DNA of 64,000 nucleotides, from the NCBI RefSeq assembly GCF_036711975.1, contig NC_091968.1:20026001-20090000 (forward strand), given 5' to 3'. Positions 39,441 to 50,973 of the stretch are shown in pieces (the stretch's first letter is position 1; each line of letters starts with the position of its first letter). Position numbers and translations under genes: made by a program. The notes beneath the pieces are model-generated. The model was not told the DNA's origin. It worked only from the letters and a program-made list of their open reading frames with translations, and did no database searches. The DNA is from Onthophagus taurus. Lineage: Eukaryota > Arthropoda > Insecta > Coleoptera > Scarabaeidae.

Positions 39441-40000
39441 TTGTTTGCAACTGTCAACCTCATTCTTCCTTCTTTTGATACGCTTATCACAGTGCGGCAA
39501 GTTCAATGCACCGTGACTCAACTATGTGCGTTTTCTTTCTGTTTCAAGTTCCAATACTTGCAATATACTTCTCACTCTCTCATAGAGTATACATGCATCA
39601 ATATTTGTAGCAATTCCTACAATTTTAAGACGGAGTGTATTTCTTTTACTGCCAATCCATTTAAACAACGTTTCAACAAATTATTCTCTGACATTCACCA
39701 ATCTCATTGTTTCTTCCATCACCAATCTCATTCTTTCTTCCATCACCAATCTCCATCTAGTTTTCCTGATGATGATTGCCTTGATTATGGGAGCAGTCAT
39801 CATCCGCTTACTTCGGAATAACTCTTCGACCAACACCCTACATGCCCCATCTTTCTCTTATCATCTTATTTGTTTGTCGATCTTGTAAACAAAGTTCTAG
39901 AATCGATCTCGGTGACTTCATCTCTATCTTTCTTAGTTACTGTTTTATTCTATGTATCTGCTATGGTTTTATTTGTTTCTCCAAACTCCTTCTTGCATAG
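39441..40000 (-). repeat. LINE-tail-like repeat, copy 1 of 3
   Basis: 39830-39985 (CCAACACCCTACATGCCCCAT...GTTCTAGAATCGATCTCGGTG...TATGTATCTGCT) is repeated at 41985-42125 and 43560-43705. Three short CAATCTCATTGTTTCTTCCATCAC-like units lie at 39696-39750. Minus-strand reading gives STNKQ/RE.WG...GVGR pieces, possibly the end of a LINE-type frame. Confidence 0.5.
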
Positions 40001-40980
40001 GTTACAATCGCTTGAAATTTCGACTCTCAGATAGTTGAAGGTGATATGACTTTACCTTCCATCTCCAATTTGCATTACAAGGTCTTTATAACTAGGTTTA
40101 ATTTTAGTGCTTTGTAATGGTATGTGTAGTCATTTAGTTTGTTATCTGCATTTGGTTTTTATCATGAGCACCAAGAATCTTAGACTTGAGGACATTTTTT
40201 GTAGTGCCACTTGATGTTGATTTTTTAGGTTGTGTTCTCTTCTTTTTTACATCTTACATCTAGCTAAGTGTATGTAAACCGTTAATTATGGTAACTAAAG
40301 GAAGATTCTACATCCCCTTGATGTCCTCTACGTCATTCCAAGCTTCCTATTCCGGAGTTAAAGTCAGCTTTCCTATAAGGTACTAAAGTAGTTACCACTA
40401 ACCACCGCTCCACGTTCTCAGATCTGTTATTAACAAGCAACATGCCAGAACTCAGTTGAAGAAAGTGAACTAGCGTTCTGATTTTCACAGCATCTGATTG
40501 GTACAGTATAAAAGATGAAGGAAACATTTATAAGGGATCAAATGACTAAATTTGAAGTTGAAACAGTTAAAAGAAATGCAAACAAGGGCGCATTCCTCCC
40601 TTACTCGGGTAAAGATTGTCAAAGATAGCTTTACCACCAGAAACGGAAACACTGCCTATGTTTCTTATCTGAGAATAACATACGATATATCTTAAGTCGA
40701 GAAATATCTTTGAACAATCGTAGTAAAACATCTCCATCTTAGATAAACGAAAGTTTGAATTTTTGCCAAATATAAAGTTATGACTGAAAATGAATGTCAT
40801 GTTGAGGGATAAAATCACAAATGGATCAAAAATTTTGTAGTATTGAGAATGATGGCTAAAGTAACTAGGTTAGAATTATAAATGAATATTAAATCAACAA
40901 AGGCATGTAATAAGGGTAAAATTTTGAGATTCGAACAACGGAGAGCTTTGCGCAAATACTAGAATTTGTCAAGAAATGAT
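40001..40980. other. Intronic sequence without recognised features
   Basis: Mixed AT-rich sequence. No frame or repeat family could be supported. Confidence 0.25.
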
Positions 40981-40984
40981 CTTG

Positions 40985-43720
40985 AAACTTGCTAACTGAT
41001 TACTGTCTTGTCTCTTTATTGCCATTATATTCTCTATTCAGTCTTCCTCCTCTATGCCCAGTTTCTTCTCTTTCTTATATGACAATCTCTCTCCAGTCTC
41101 CCTCTTTTTCAAGTGTTCCTCCTCTATGACCAGTATATTCAGGGATTTATTAGGATTTCAACTAGATTTGCAAGTATAACTAATAATTTCCATGGATGAC
41201 GTAACTTGTTCCAAATATATTCAGGGATTCCGTCACAAAGCGATTTTTCTTAAAACGTTTCAAACAGAATTTCGGATTAAAACGCGTTTTGAATAAGTAT
41301 CTCTCTTTGTTTTGTTTCCAACACTTTTCCAGCGTTTGTTTTCTATTGGCTAGTCTCAATTTTCACTTTTCAATCTATTTCTGCCATTACCAGTCTCCTC
41401 ACAGTCTTCCTATTTTCTGCTTTGCCTCCTTATAACCATGAAAATCTCTTTTCAGTAGTCCTCCTTTCTGCCCTGTGTCATTCTACTCTTTTTAGTCTAT
41501 TTTTTGCGCCATTACCAGTCTTCTTAGAGTCTTCCTCTCCTCTGCCTTGTCTCTTTATAGCCATGAGAATCTCTTTTCAGTGTTTCTCCTTTCTGCCCAG
41601 TCTCTTCGTATTGTTTTCAGTCCTTTTCTTTTCTTTTCAATTTATTTTTGCCATTACCAGTCTTCTCACAGTCTTCCTCTTCTCTGCCTTGTCTCTTTAT
41701 AACCATGAAAATCTCTGTTCAGTGTTCCTCCTTTCTATCCAGTCTCATTCATTTCTTTTTAGTCCATTTTTGCCATTACCAGTCTTCTTACAGTCTTCCT
41801 TTCCTCTACGTTGTCTCTTTATAGCCATGAGAATCCTTTCTGTCCAGTCTCATTATTCTCTTTCCAGTCTATTTTTGCAACTACCAGTCTTTCTCTTCTC
41901 TGTCTCGTGCCTTTTTTGTCATTGCAGTCTCTTTGCAGTCTTTTTCTTTATGACTAGTCTCTTCCACTCATTTCGGGGTAACTCGTCGGCCAACACCCAT
42001 TTTTCTCTTATCGCCTTATTTGTTTGTTGGACTTCTAAAGAAAGTTCTAGAATCGATCTCAGTGACTTCATCTCTACCTTTCTTAATTACTGCTTTATTC
42101 TATGTATCTGCTCTAGTTTTATTTGTTTCTCCAAAATGCGCTTGCTTGCACAGGAATCTTGCTAACTGATAACTGTCCATTATATTCTCTATTCAGTCTT
42201 TCTTCTCTTTGCCCAATTTCTTCTATTTCTTATATGACAGTCTCCCTCTTTTTCAAATGTTCCTCCTCTATGACTAGTATATTCAGGGATTTATTAGGAT
42301 TTCAACTAGATTTGCAAATATAACTAACGATTTCCATGGGTAATGTAACTTGTTCCAAATATATTCAGGGATTCTGAACGCTTTTTAGGCATTTCTAATA
42401 ATTCATAATGAGTTTATAGGAATTTTAACTGAATTTCTAAGTAATTTCATGGATGACAAAGTTTTTCATAGATATTGTTTTTAGGTATTTCCAGTAATTT
42501 ATAAAAGATTGGTTCAGCCAATTTGGGCGTAGATATAATGTTTAATCTTGTATACATTTTTTTTTATTAAATTCCTTCATAAATTAACTTTCAATATTAA
42601 TGGATCTTTAAAAATCTCGTAAAAGATCGTGTAAAAGAAACTTATAGATAAATTTTAATCGAAATTCTGTCACAATCTCGAATCTCGGATTAAAACGCGT
42701 TTTGAATAAGCATCTCTCTTTGTTTTGTTTCCAACGCTTTTCCAGTTTTTGTCTTCTATTGCCAGTCTCTTTCCAAACATCCTCATTTTTACCTAGTCTC
42801 AATTTTTACTTTTCAATCTATTTCTGCCATTACCAGTCTTCCTCTTTTCTGCTTTACATCCTTATAACCATGAAAATCTCTTTTTAGTGGTTCTCCTTTC
42901 TGCCCTGTGTCATTCTACTCTTTTTAGTCTATTTTTGCGCCATTATCAGTCTTCCTTTCCTCTGCCATGTCTCTTTATAGCCATAAGAATATCTTTTCAG
43001 TGTTTCTCCTTTCTGCCTAGTCTCTTCGTATTGTTTTCAGTCTTTTTCTTTCCTTTTCAATCTATTTTTACCATTACCAGTCTTCTCACAGTCTTCCTCT
43101 TCTCTGCCTTGTCTCTTTATAACCATGAAAATCTCTGTTCAATGTTCCTCCTTTCTGTCCAGTCTCATTCATCTCTTTTTGATCCATTTTTGCCATTATC
43201 AGTCTTCCTCTCCTCTGCCTTGTCTCTTTATAGCCATGAGAAACTATTTTCAGTGTTTCTCCTTTCTGTCCAGTCTCTTCTTTTTGTTTCCAGTCTTTTT
43301 CTTCTCTTTTCAATCTATTTTTGCCATTACCAATCTTTTCACAGTCTTCCTCTCCTCTGCCTTGTCTCTTTATAACCATGAAAATCCCTTTTCAGTGGTT
43401 CTCCTTTCTGTCCAGTCTCATTATTCTCTTTCCAGTCTATTTTTGCAACTACCAGTCTTTCTCTTCTCTGCCTCGTGCCTTTTTGGGCATGACAGTCTAT
43501 TTCCAGTCTTCTTCTTTATGACCAGTCTCTTTCTTCCGCTCACTTCGGGGTAACTTTTCGGCCAACACCGTATATGCCCCATCTTTCTCTTATCCTCTTA
43601 TTTGTTTGTTGGTCTTGTAAAGAAAGTTCTAGAATCGATCTCTGACTTCATCTCTATCTTTCTTAGTTACTGCTTTATTCTGTGTATCTGCTCGGTCTAT
43701 CTGCAAATTTCGATTCCTAG
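40985..43720. repeat. Polypyrimidine tandem repeat array in two large blocks
   Basis: The plus strand is strongly C/T-rich and repeats a 115-137 bp unit. Its landmarks are CCATTACCAGTCTTCTCACA, GTCTTCCTCTTCTCTGCC, TTGTCTCTTTATAACCATGA and TTTCTGCCCAGTCTC. At least nine ATAACCATGAAAATC/ATAGCCATGAGAATC landmarks fall between 41437 and 43378. A larger duplication is visible: about 40985-42130 and 42150-43705 share beginning (TTGCTAACTGAT...GTATATTCAGGGATTTATTA) and end (GTTCTAGAATCGATCTC...TATCTGCT). The open frames (41422-42165, 42887-43375, 43125-43553) are by-products of the missing purine-rich stop codons and are not genes. Confidence 0.85.
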
Positions 43721-44312
43721 ATAGTTGAATAGTTGCAGCTTCAATTTGCATTTTAGATGCTCCTTATTAGTGTTATGGTTTTTTCTGTAAAAATCCTCAT
43801 ATTGTATTTCTTTGTTTCGCAAAATTTATGGAGGAGCCAAATAAGAAAATTTATTTACTTCTAATAACTCATAAGCTATTTAAGCGATTTTCAATTACAA
43901 TTAAAATTGTTTATGATGGTTTAACATTCTTAAAATGTCCTCTAAATTGTTTGCATTTAAATTCAACCCATGCAAGTCACTTCTTTTAACCTCGAATACA
44001 ACCGGCAAAGTCTTTGACTTCGAATTACGACCTAAATGTGTCATTATTTCTTTCATTACATTTTTAATTACCATGCCATTGCATAAAAGATATTAATGTT
44101 TTATTTGAAAAACAAAAACAGGACGTCAAAACTTTCCCATTTTTTTATCATTTTATTAATTGATTATTCATTAAACCCGCATTTCACAAAAAAAATAATT
44201 ATTTATACATTCATACAACGACAAGGAAGAGTTCAAAAAAGTCATTTCTGTTTTAAATTTATACTTTGAATTTATTAAAAAATGGTTAGATTTATTTATT
44301 TTAACTTTATAG
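43721..44312. other. Intron upstream of the 44313 exon
   Basis: AT-rich sequence that becomes free of recognisable mobile elements near the exon and ends in TATTTTAACTTTATAG, a suitable acceptor. Confidence 0.35.
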
Positions 44313-44561
44313 CTAATGGGCATAAAGCCCAAAAGAAAAGTTTATCAACCCCACGAACTTCCAACAATTATCGTAGAAACCCCTCAAGGTTTACAAGTTT
44401 CCATCGATACCATGTACGACGAATCAAGAGATTTATTCGACGAAACCGACTGTAAACCAACAAATCAAGAAGAAACCCCAACAAAACCATCTCGAATTCG
44501 ACGAAACAGCATATCCCTACCAAATTTAGACGATCTTGAAGAACAAGTCTTTGGGATCCAG
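44313..44561 (+). CDS. Exon of unrecognised gene X (Ser/Arg and acidic, disordered)
   Basis: The exon lies between TTAACTTTATAG and CAG|GTAAAA, is 249 bp, and is phase 0 at both ends. It encodes 83 residues including KPKRKVYQPHELPTIIVETP, DTMYDESRDLFDETD and a basic Ser motif, IRRNSISLPNLDDLEEQVFG. RRNS fits a basophilic kinase site (inference). Splicing to 44976 continues in frame. The exon can be entered from 36579 or from 37533. I do not recognise the family, but the frame quality, codon use and clean splice sites argue for a real exon. Confidence 0.7.
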
Positions 44562-44767
44562 GTAAAACCATGTTTTTATTTTTAAATTTTTTTCATTCCC
44601 CACAATTTTTTTCTAAAAAGTTATTGTGAATACATAAAATGGAATAAAGAATTTAATCGCTCAATTTTTATTTAAACATCTATAATGCGCGAGTAAATCA
44701 AGTTGATCGTTGTGATTTGTTTAAATTATTTAATACAACTGTTGAGGAGTGGACACGAGTAAACATT

Positions 44768-44830
44768 ATGTCTCAAGGTTCGCTTGCTAAACGATTTTCT
44801 TCGCCAGAATTTGTGAATAGAGTGTGGAAG
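44768..44830 (+). CDS. Candidate alternative first exon of gene X (MSQGSLAKRF...)
   Basis: An ATG at 44768 opens 21 codons (MSQGSLAKRFSSPEFVNRVW, then K) ending at AAG|GTAAAT in phase 0. It can splice to 44976 and would bypass the 44313 exon. The frame is also open upstream of this ATG. A second promoter close to the 44313 exon is inferred. Confidence 0.45.
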
Positions 44831-44975
44831 GTAAATTTGGAATATTTATTAACAAATTCTACCAAATCAGAAATGTGTTCTGCTTGTTATCTATTTTAAA
44901 ACTTTTATTACACATTTATTTGAGTATTAATTAATAAGATTCTAATTTAAGCGTATTATTTTATTAAATTGTTAG

Positions 44976-45073
44976 GATGAAGAAATTTCAATATCCAATA
45001 ACAGATTTTCGTCAACGGAGCCTTCTGATGATGAAGAGTTTCAATTCGATTTTGAAAAACCTTTGGAAAAACG
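44976..45073 (+). CDS. Exon of unrecognised gene X (acidic)
   Basis: The exon lies between TTAAATTGTTAG and ACG|GTGAGT and is 98 bp; it enters in phase 0 and leaves after two bases of a codon. It encodes DEEISISNNRFSSTEPSDDE followed by EFQFDFEKPLEKR. Its exit phase equals that of the 55344 exon, and both fit the 63913 exon. The acidic Ser-rich composition suggests a disordered regulatory region. Confidence 0.65.
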
Positions 45074-45735
45074 GTGAGTTGTTTTAAATTTTTTTTGTAA
45101 ATTTGATGGGAAGAATTATTTAATATCTTAAGAATTCATTAGTCTGTGGGATGACTTTAAAACAATTTTCTTAAGAATTCAACTTAATTAGAAAGCAGTA
45201 AATAAGCAGTAATAAGTTGCAAAATAAGATATAAACAGGTTTGTATAACTTTTTCCTCCCAATATCAAGTCTTTTCTTCCTCCACAACCGAAACAAACTG
45301 TTAATCTAAATGTAACACACCAAGCTTCTCAATAACCACATAACATTCTTCTAACAACCACATTGGATCTTGGAGACTCGATTTGAACAACCTTGTACTT
45401 GCTAATGATAATAAGGACACATTGTGAGTTCAACTCACTAAACAACCAATAATCCCTTTGACGGTGCAGATAATTTAGATGTTTACCTTTTATGATTATC
45501 TTTCTCACGGATTGACTTTTAAGGAAACTGATCTCTTCCCACCGAGGTTGAGAATGATGTGTATGGTATAAGAAAATGAAAATTTGAGTGAGAGTTTTAT
45601 TAGATCAATCGATAAAGTGATTCCTGGAGACAATTTTTCATTAGCCACTTTGACACCATCCAATGCTGCTCAGATCACATTATCACATATTTATTGTGAT
45701 AGTATAGTTTGTGCAGAAAGCTGGATACCGCATGT
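45074..45735. other. Intronic repeat-derived sequence
   Basis: Part of this (about 45205-45520) resembles 51075-51245 (ATAAGTTGCAAAAT, AACAATCAATAATCCCT-like text, GACGGTGCAGAT). A mobile element without recognised coding content is likely. Confidence 0.35.
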
Positions 45736-46215
45736 AAAAGAGAGATTATATCCTTATAGAAGACTACATACTGATGGCAGAAGACTAGATACTGTTTGCA
45801 GAAGATTAACTGCTGGCTAAGGACTAAATACTGCTAATGGAAGTCTAGACACTGCTTGCAATAAACTAATTAGTACCAATAGAAGATTAGATACTGCTAA
45901 TGGACTGTAGTGTGCCATGCAGCACACAAAGTGTAGCAACACAAAATTGTTTCAAAAAACTTTTTATAAAATTTATCCAGAAAATAAAAAACAATTGAAA
46001 AATATACACAATTCACAACAACATATATGAAGTTGTAAAATAAAATAATTTTTATGATTAATAAAGATTGTACATGATTATAATCCAAATCATCGTATAA
46101 TATGGACTATATGCTCATTATGTAAGACTAAGTATTGCTGACATATGATATGTGTTGCTGGTAAAGGATACTCCCAATAAAAAACTAGATGCTACTCATA
46201 GAAGATTACTTACAT
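45736..46215 (+). repeat. Degenerate minisatellite, AGACTAGATACTG family, split by about 190 bp
   Basis: 45740-45905 and 46090-46215 carry diverged AGACTAGATACTGCTAATGG units. The AT-rich stretch 45906-46085 between them begins TGTAGTGTGCCATGCAGCAC and may be an insertion; no terminal repeats were confirmed. Confidence 0.6.
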
Positions 46216-46389
46216 GTTCCTTACATTTTCCTTCTTGTCAAGTATCCGTAACAGGTTCTGTTTAATGATATTCCAATCCAATTCTAATCGGTTCAGATCA
46301 TCGCGTATCTTTTCTGGCAGTAATTTCGCAAATACTTGAAAAGAGTTTTAAAGTAATGTAACTTCGTCAGTATTGGAATAAGAGCCGAC

Positions 46390-47965
46390 CGCGATAAGTT
46401 ATTCCATCATCATCATCATTGGCGCCACAACCCCTGGTGGGTCTTGGCCTGTTCTAGGATCAGCTTCCACTTTCTTCTATCTCGTGCTTTAGCCTTCCAG
46501 TTTCTAACTCCCTACATTTTTAAACTTTCTTCCACCTGGTCCTTATATTTGCTTCTAGGCCTGCTTCTCTTGAGGGTTTCAAAAACTGATTGTACAACAT
46601 TCGGTTCTTCATATAGCCGGTACAACTCAAAGTTGTAACGCCTTCTCCACATTCCATTTTCCTGAATATGTATATGTGGCGGAATATCTTTCTTTCAAAG
46701 CAGCCCAACAGGTTTTCGTCATTTTTGGTCATCGTTCATGTTTCTGGCGCATATATAACGACTAGTCTGTAGCCATATACAATCTTCTCCAAATTTTTTA
46801 TGTTATTTTCATTTACCTAAGTTCCAAGGTATATAAATTCCTTTAGACTTTTGAACGTGTATGGTTCACTAATCAGATCTTCAGGTGGTGTTAGCTGAGC
46901 GTTATTAGTAACCTTCATATACAGGGTGTATCAAATATCTGGAATATACCCAATAACTTCGCCATTTGTGGTTTTAAAGAAAAATGTGTCAAATACAAGT
47001 TTCTTTATTAATCGTGGCGCATTTTTTTGTGACATTGGCTTGTTTGTATTGTTTTTTGTTTCGTTGCTATAGCAACCAACAATGTTATTTTAAAAGAAAT
47101 GCATATGTTTTCTTGCATACTTTGATAGAGGATAAATTCCTCTATGCGATGAACATATCAAATCATATGGTTGTATGAGAAGCGTTTTCTGAAAATATTA
47201 AAGCCTCGATGTGGTCCATTTTTGTTCTTGCTATTATTAATTCTTCTATTAATAATGGTTCCTCTATTTGCTATACTCGATTCTCTTACAGTCTACTCCA
47301 GAGCGATGTTAAACAGTAGCCATAATAGGCTTTCCCCCTGGCGTAGCCCCAGACCTGTCTGAAACGATCTTGATAAGTTATTTTGGACCTTGACTTTACA
47401 TTCAATTTGTGAGAGCGTTGATGTTACTAAATCTATCGGAATATTGAATTCTTTCATTGCGTTATATGTACAGTGACCTTCTATCTACACTACCGTAGGC
47501 ACGTTTAAAATATATAAATAAGTGGTAAGTGTCCATCCCGTATTCGTAGGTCTTTTCTCGGGTCCGCTTAAGCAGGAAAATTTGGTCGACGGTTAATTTT
47601 CTGAGCGCCACTTTGTTACTTACCTACTATCTCTTCACAGTATGTTGATAGTCGGTCATAAAGTACGTAGGCTAACACTTTATATGCCACATTTAAGAAG
47701 GTTAATTCCCCTGTAGTTGTTACATCCGGTTTGGTTTCCCTTTTTATGTATAGGCACGATTATACCTATATTCCAGTCTTTTGGGAGTTTTACATGCTTC
47801 CAGATGATCCTTCAGCTTGTTTATCCCATGTTTCAGAAGTTCAGACGGTATGCCGTCGATACCAGGTGCTTTATGGTTCTTTAACCTATTCACTGCTTTG
47901 AGTACTACTTCTTCCGTGAGGGGGTCATTTTTTTCTCTTTTATCTTCCGCTTCTTCCATGCTCCA
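46390..47965 (-). pseudogene. Non-LTR retrotransposon remnant, reverse transcriptase to 3' end
   Basis: Minus-strand reading in order gives: PLTEEVVLKAVNRLKNHKAP then GIDGIPSELLKHG (47900-47800); a degraded NYRGINLL segment followed by frame-broken palm text (about 47720-47530); GLRQGESL..LLFNIALE (about 47350-47280); and a terminal zone with the common LINE-end text (about 46730-46390), which includes CATCATCATCATCATTGGCGCC on the plus strand. Order and spacing fit one element copy of about 1.6 kb, 5' truncated and riddled with stops. Confidence 0.75.
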
Positions 47966-49170
47966 CTATTAATCTCTCCTTCTCTATTTCTTACCATCGT
48001 CAACTTAGGCTTAAATTTCCTTCTATTTTGGTTAACCTCTTTAGTAGTGTATTAATGCCGATTCTGGATCAGGAGCGGCTTCTTGTGACGTCACGCTCCG
48101 ATCTTATAAGTGACCAATTTAAATCTGGGGGGCCAAGAAGTTGCTATATTTAGGTTGGTATTGGAAAAGTAACTAGATCAGGTGATTTTTTAAAAAGGTA
48201 ACTAGAAAAATTCGCGCCACCTAGTGGTTGGTAGTGGATATAAACCCAAGAGATTTCTGTACGCGAAAAGGGGGCGTCACCTAGCGGTAGGTAGTGAAAG
48301 CTTCCGTAAAAATTTTTTAAAATTATACAGTTCTGTGGGAAACCTCACCTAAAAATTTAGCCTTGAACTCATATCTACAGAACTTGAATGCACGCTTGTC
48401 GGAAATTAGGAATATTTCGGAATTAATATAATTTAATTTCCCCAAAATAAAAATAAAATTTTCACATTTCTTTCTGCGTGTTAAGTCTTTCTAGTTCGTG
48501 TATTTGGCGCTCCGTATATTCTCTGCATTCTCACATATGTCTGATTCTTTCTTTGTGTAACCTGCACTCATCATCATATACCATTCTGAATCCCTACGCA
48601 ATTCTTCCATTGCTGCCTCCCCCAATAGCCGTGTATTCGCATGCCCTATCCATTTGTTCTTCTAGTTTTGCTCTTAGTTCTTGTTCAAATTTTCTAGCAG
48701 TCTGAAGATTTTTGATAGCTTCCAAGTTGAGCTTGTCATCTCTTTTCCATTTTTCTTTTTTGATATTAGAAATTCTTACTCTTATTTTTGATTGGACTGA
48801 AACCCATTACCAACCTTTGACCCCCCATAAGTTATACAACGCGACTGAAATGTCTAAGAAAACCATTTCTGTATAGGTACCTTACATTAATTGATTACGC
48901 TTGAATTTGAATGAATGGAGTTTTTAAACTACTGTTATACGACTTTTTGAGCAGATCTCAAATAAATATGTATACAGTTTATCTACAGTTTTCAATGAAA
49001 ATGTACGATATGGTCTAAATAAACTGAAGTCACAATATTCGTTCAAAAACTGAACGGATTTAAGGAAATCCATGACTTAATCCAACTAAAGCAAGATCGT
49101 TCGTTGTCAAGGCTCTACAAAGACACAATATCGATACACAAACACTTTTCAAAAGATATGCACAACTAAT
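47966..49170. other. Intronic sequence with short duplications
   Basis: 48215-48300 contains a near-duplicate pair, CACCTAGTGGTTGGTAGTGG and CACCTAGCGGTAGGTAGTGA. Minus-strand 48705-48480 has an open stretch rich in Glu/Arg (KLEEQMDRACEYTA), possibly part of the LINE at 46390-47965, but unassigned. No host gene is seen. Confidence 0.3.
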
Positions 49171-49385
49171 TTAAGGAGTTTCAAGGAAAATTTTGCATAT
49201 GATTTGATTGAGTCGAGTACTGCCAAAATCAACGTGATGCCTTATCTTAACATGTTGCGCAACCAAAGCACTCTTTTTTTCATTACGAATTAGACAAACT
49301 CTTTGATGCTGATTTAGCAGTATCTGTCCAAGGCTTGAAAATAAGTGCCATAAGATAGACAAGGTCTATATGTTTCTTACCAGTT
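49171..49385 (-). pseudogene. Possible Penelope-like or LINE fragment
   Basis: Minus-strand 49330-49220 reads RVCLIRNEKKSALVAQHVKI then RHHVDFGSTR. The S-AL-HV..HH.idF pattern resembles the nuclease-region text of Penelope-type elements. The match is short and no second motif was found. Confidence 0.3.
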
Positions 49386-49459
49386 GTGCATGCAATTGTA
49401 GAGGAAAATGCATCTAGTTCCAAAACATTAATGACAATACTCTTAATTTTCAAGTTGTT

Positions 49460-49690
49460 TTTCATTGGCAGAGGAATACATGGAGATCCTCTATCAACGG
49501 ATTTCTTTAACTACTTAATTAGAAGCATAATGGGGGATCTCTATTTTCCACAACGGGAAATAGGGATTAGAATCGACGGTCAATAGTTAAGTAGCCTGCA
49601 ATTTACAGATAATTTTCTCGTATTTGCAAATAATGCAAAAGTAAGTGGCCAAATAGATCGATCCATAAATTTTTTCCTGTAGACAAGTTT
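49460..49690 (+). pseudogene. LINE reverse transcriptase palm fragment
   Basis: The plus strand encodes RGIHGDPLSTDFFNYLIRSI, then IGIRIDGQ, a stop, and LQFTDNFLVFANNAK. This matches RGirQGDPLSp.LFn...........GI.IdG..l..L.FADD..lfa.n, with the catalytic ADD changed to TDN. It is inactive. Confidence 0.65.
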
Positions 49691-49935
49691 TCATTAGGCA
49701 GTGCGACATCATCCAATACTGCTCGGGTCATATTATCACATATCTATTAAGGCAGTATTCATGCAAAAGCACTGTACGTAACTAAATATTGCTACCGGAA
49801 GACTATATCCTCCTTATAAATGACTAGAAACTTATGGCAGTAGCCTAGATATAAATGTCATAAGATAGACAAGGTCTACAAATTTGTTACTAATTGTATA
49901 CGCAATATTAGAGGAAGTATTAGCTGCGCTAAATA

Positions 49936-50971
49936 CACTGTTGGAAATAATTCACGAGCACACCCTATATAATCTGAACGCGTGAAGATAAATCCATAAT
50001 ATTTGCGGAGCACAAAGGTTTACTGTAGACGAGTTTATTCAGGGAGTTTCGAGTTGTTCCGTCGCGGCATTTTTGACTGAGCCGCCCTTCCAAGTGGAAC
50101 ATTCCGTCGCTATGGAGACCGAAGTGGATGGAAAATACCGGTCGTTTTTACTGTGGTGTGAGGGACTACATTGTTATCGTACTCTGTGCGCAATGGATGG
50201 GCGATCGCGTTACTTAAGCGAGTTTGAGCGAATAATGTTTGTGGGTATGCACATTGAGGGTGTATCGTTCCATGAAATTGCGCGTCGTCTCGAGCGGTTG
50301 TTATCGGCAGTGCAACGGGCATAGCGAGAATGGTCTGAGGTAGGACATAGGTATCCCTATCCACCGACAACCGAGGACTATGGTATGGGGTGCGATTACA
50401 TATGGTGGACGTACACGTCTGCTGCGTGTATAGCAGACCATGACGGGTCAATGATACGTAGATGAGGTGCTACGGTCCGTTGTGCTTCCCTATGTTCGGC
50501 GGCTCCCATGTCTGCTATACATGCACGACAACGTACGACAGCACATCGGGCGTGTTGTACAGACCTTTGTGGAAGAGCACCGTATACGAATACTTCCATG
50601 GCTAGCTCGGTTTCTGCATCTGAATCCGATCAACCATGTTTGGGACATGACTGGTCGGAGACTTCTACGTTATTCGGCTTCCTCGGCTAACGTTGAGGAG
50701 CTATGGAGGCGAGTTGAGGTGGCATGGTTGGCCATCCCTCTCGCTACAATATAGCGACTTATAGACTCCATGCCACGTCGTGTAGCGATGGTACGCGAAG
50801 CTCACGGGGGATACTCTCGCCATTGATGTTTCTCCTCCCAGCAGAGTTGTGCCGTTCTCCATGTGAGAGTAAGTTATGCTACTTTAGTACTACTTCCATA
50901 CCAAATTTTATTGCGCTAGACACACGCGTTCAGATTATACAGGGTGTGCTCGTGAATTATTTCCAACAGTG
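49936..50971 (+). mobile_element. Tc1-like transposon, both termini intact, internally deleted
   Basis: Terminal inverted repeats of about 49 bp start CACTGTTGGAAATAATTC and differ at one position (CCCTATATAATC against CCCTGTATAATC). They are flanked by TA on both sides (49934-49935 and 50972-50973). Inside on the plus strand, ERIMFVGMHIEGVSFHEIAR is the N-terminal helix-turn-helix of a Tc1 transposase. After a gap, the C-terminal half follows, with YMHDNVRQHIGRVVQTFVEE, LHLNPINHVWDMTGRRL and a final SMPRRV. The middle is missing, and the residue expected to be the third catalytic acid (NPIE) is Asn here. At 1036 bp it is a non-autonomous copy. Confidence 0.92.
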
Positions 50972-50973
50972 TA

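Noticed and set aside
41422..43553. Long plus-strand open frames with repeated LSLYNHENL-like text, resembling a repetitive membrane protein.
   Set aside because: They arise from a C/T-rich tandem repeat in which stop codons are rare. Frames drift between units, and related DNA in Lon introns gives unrelated frames.
45584..45820. An open frame containing RRLHTDGRRLDTVCRRL.
   Set aside because: The Arg-Arg-Leu pattern is the AGAAGACTA minisatellite unit translated by chance.
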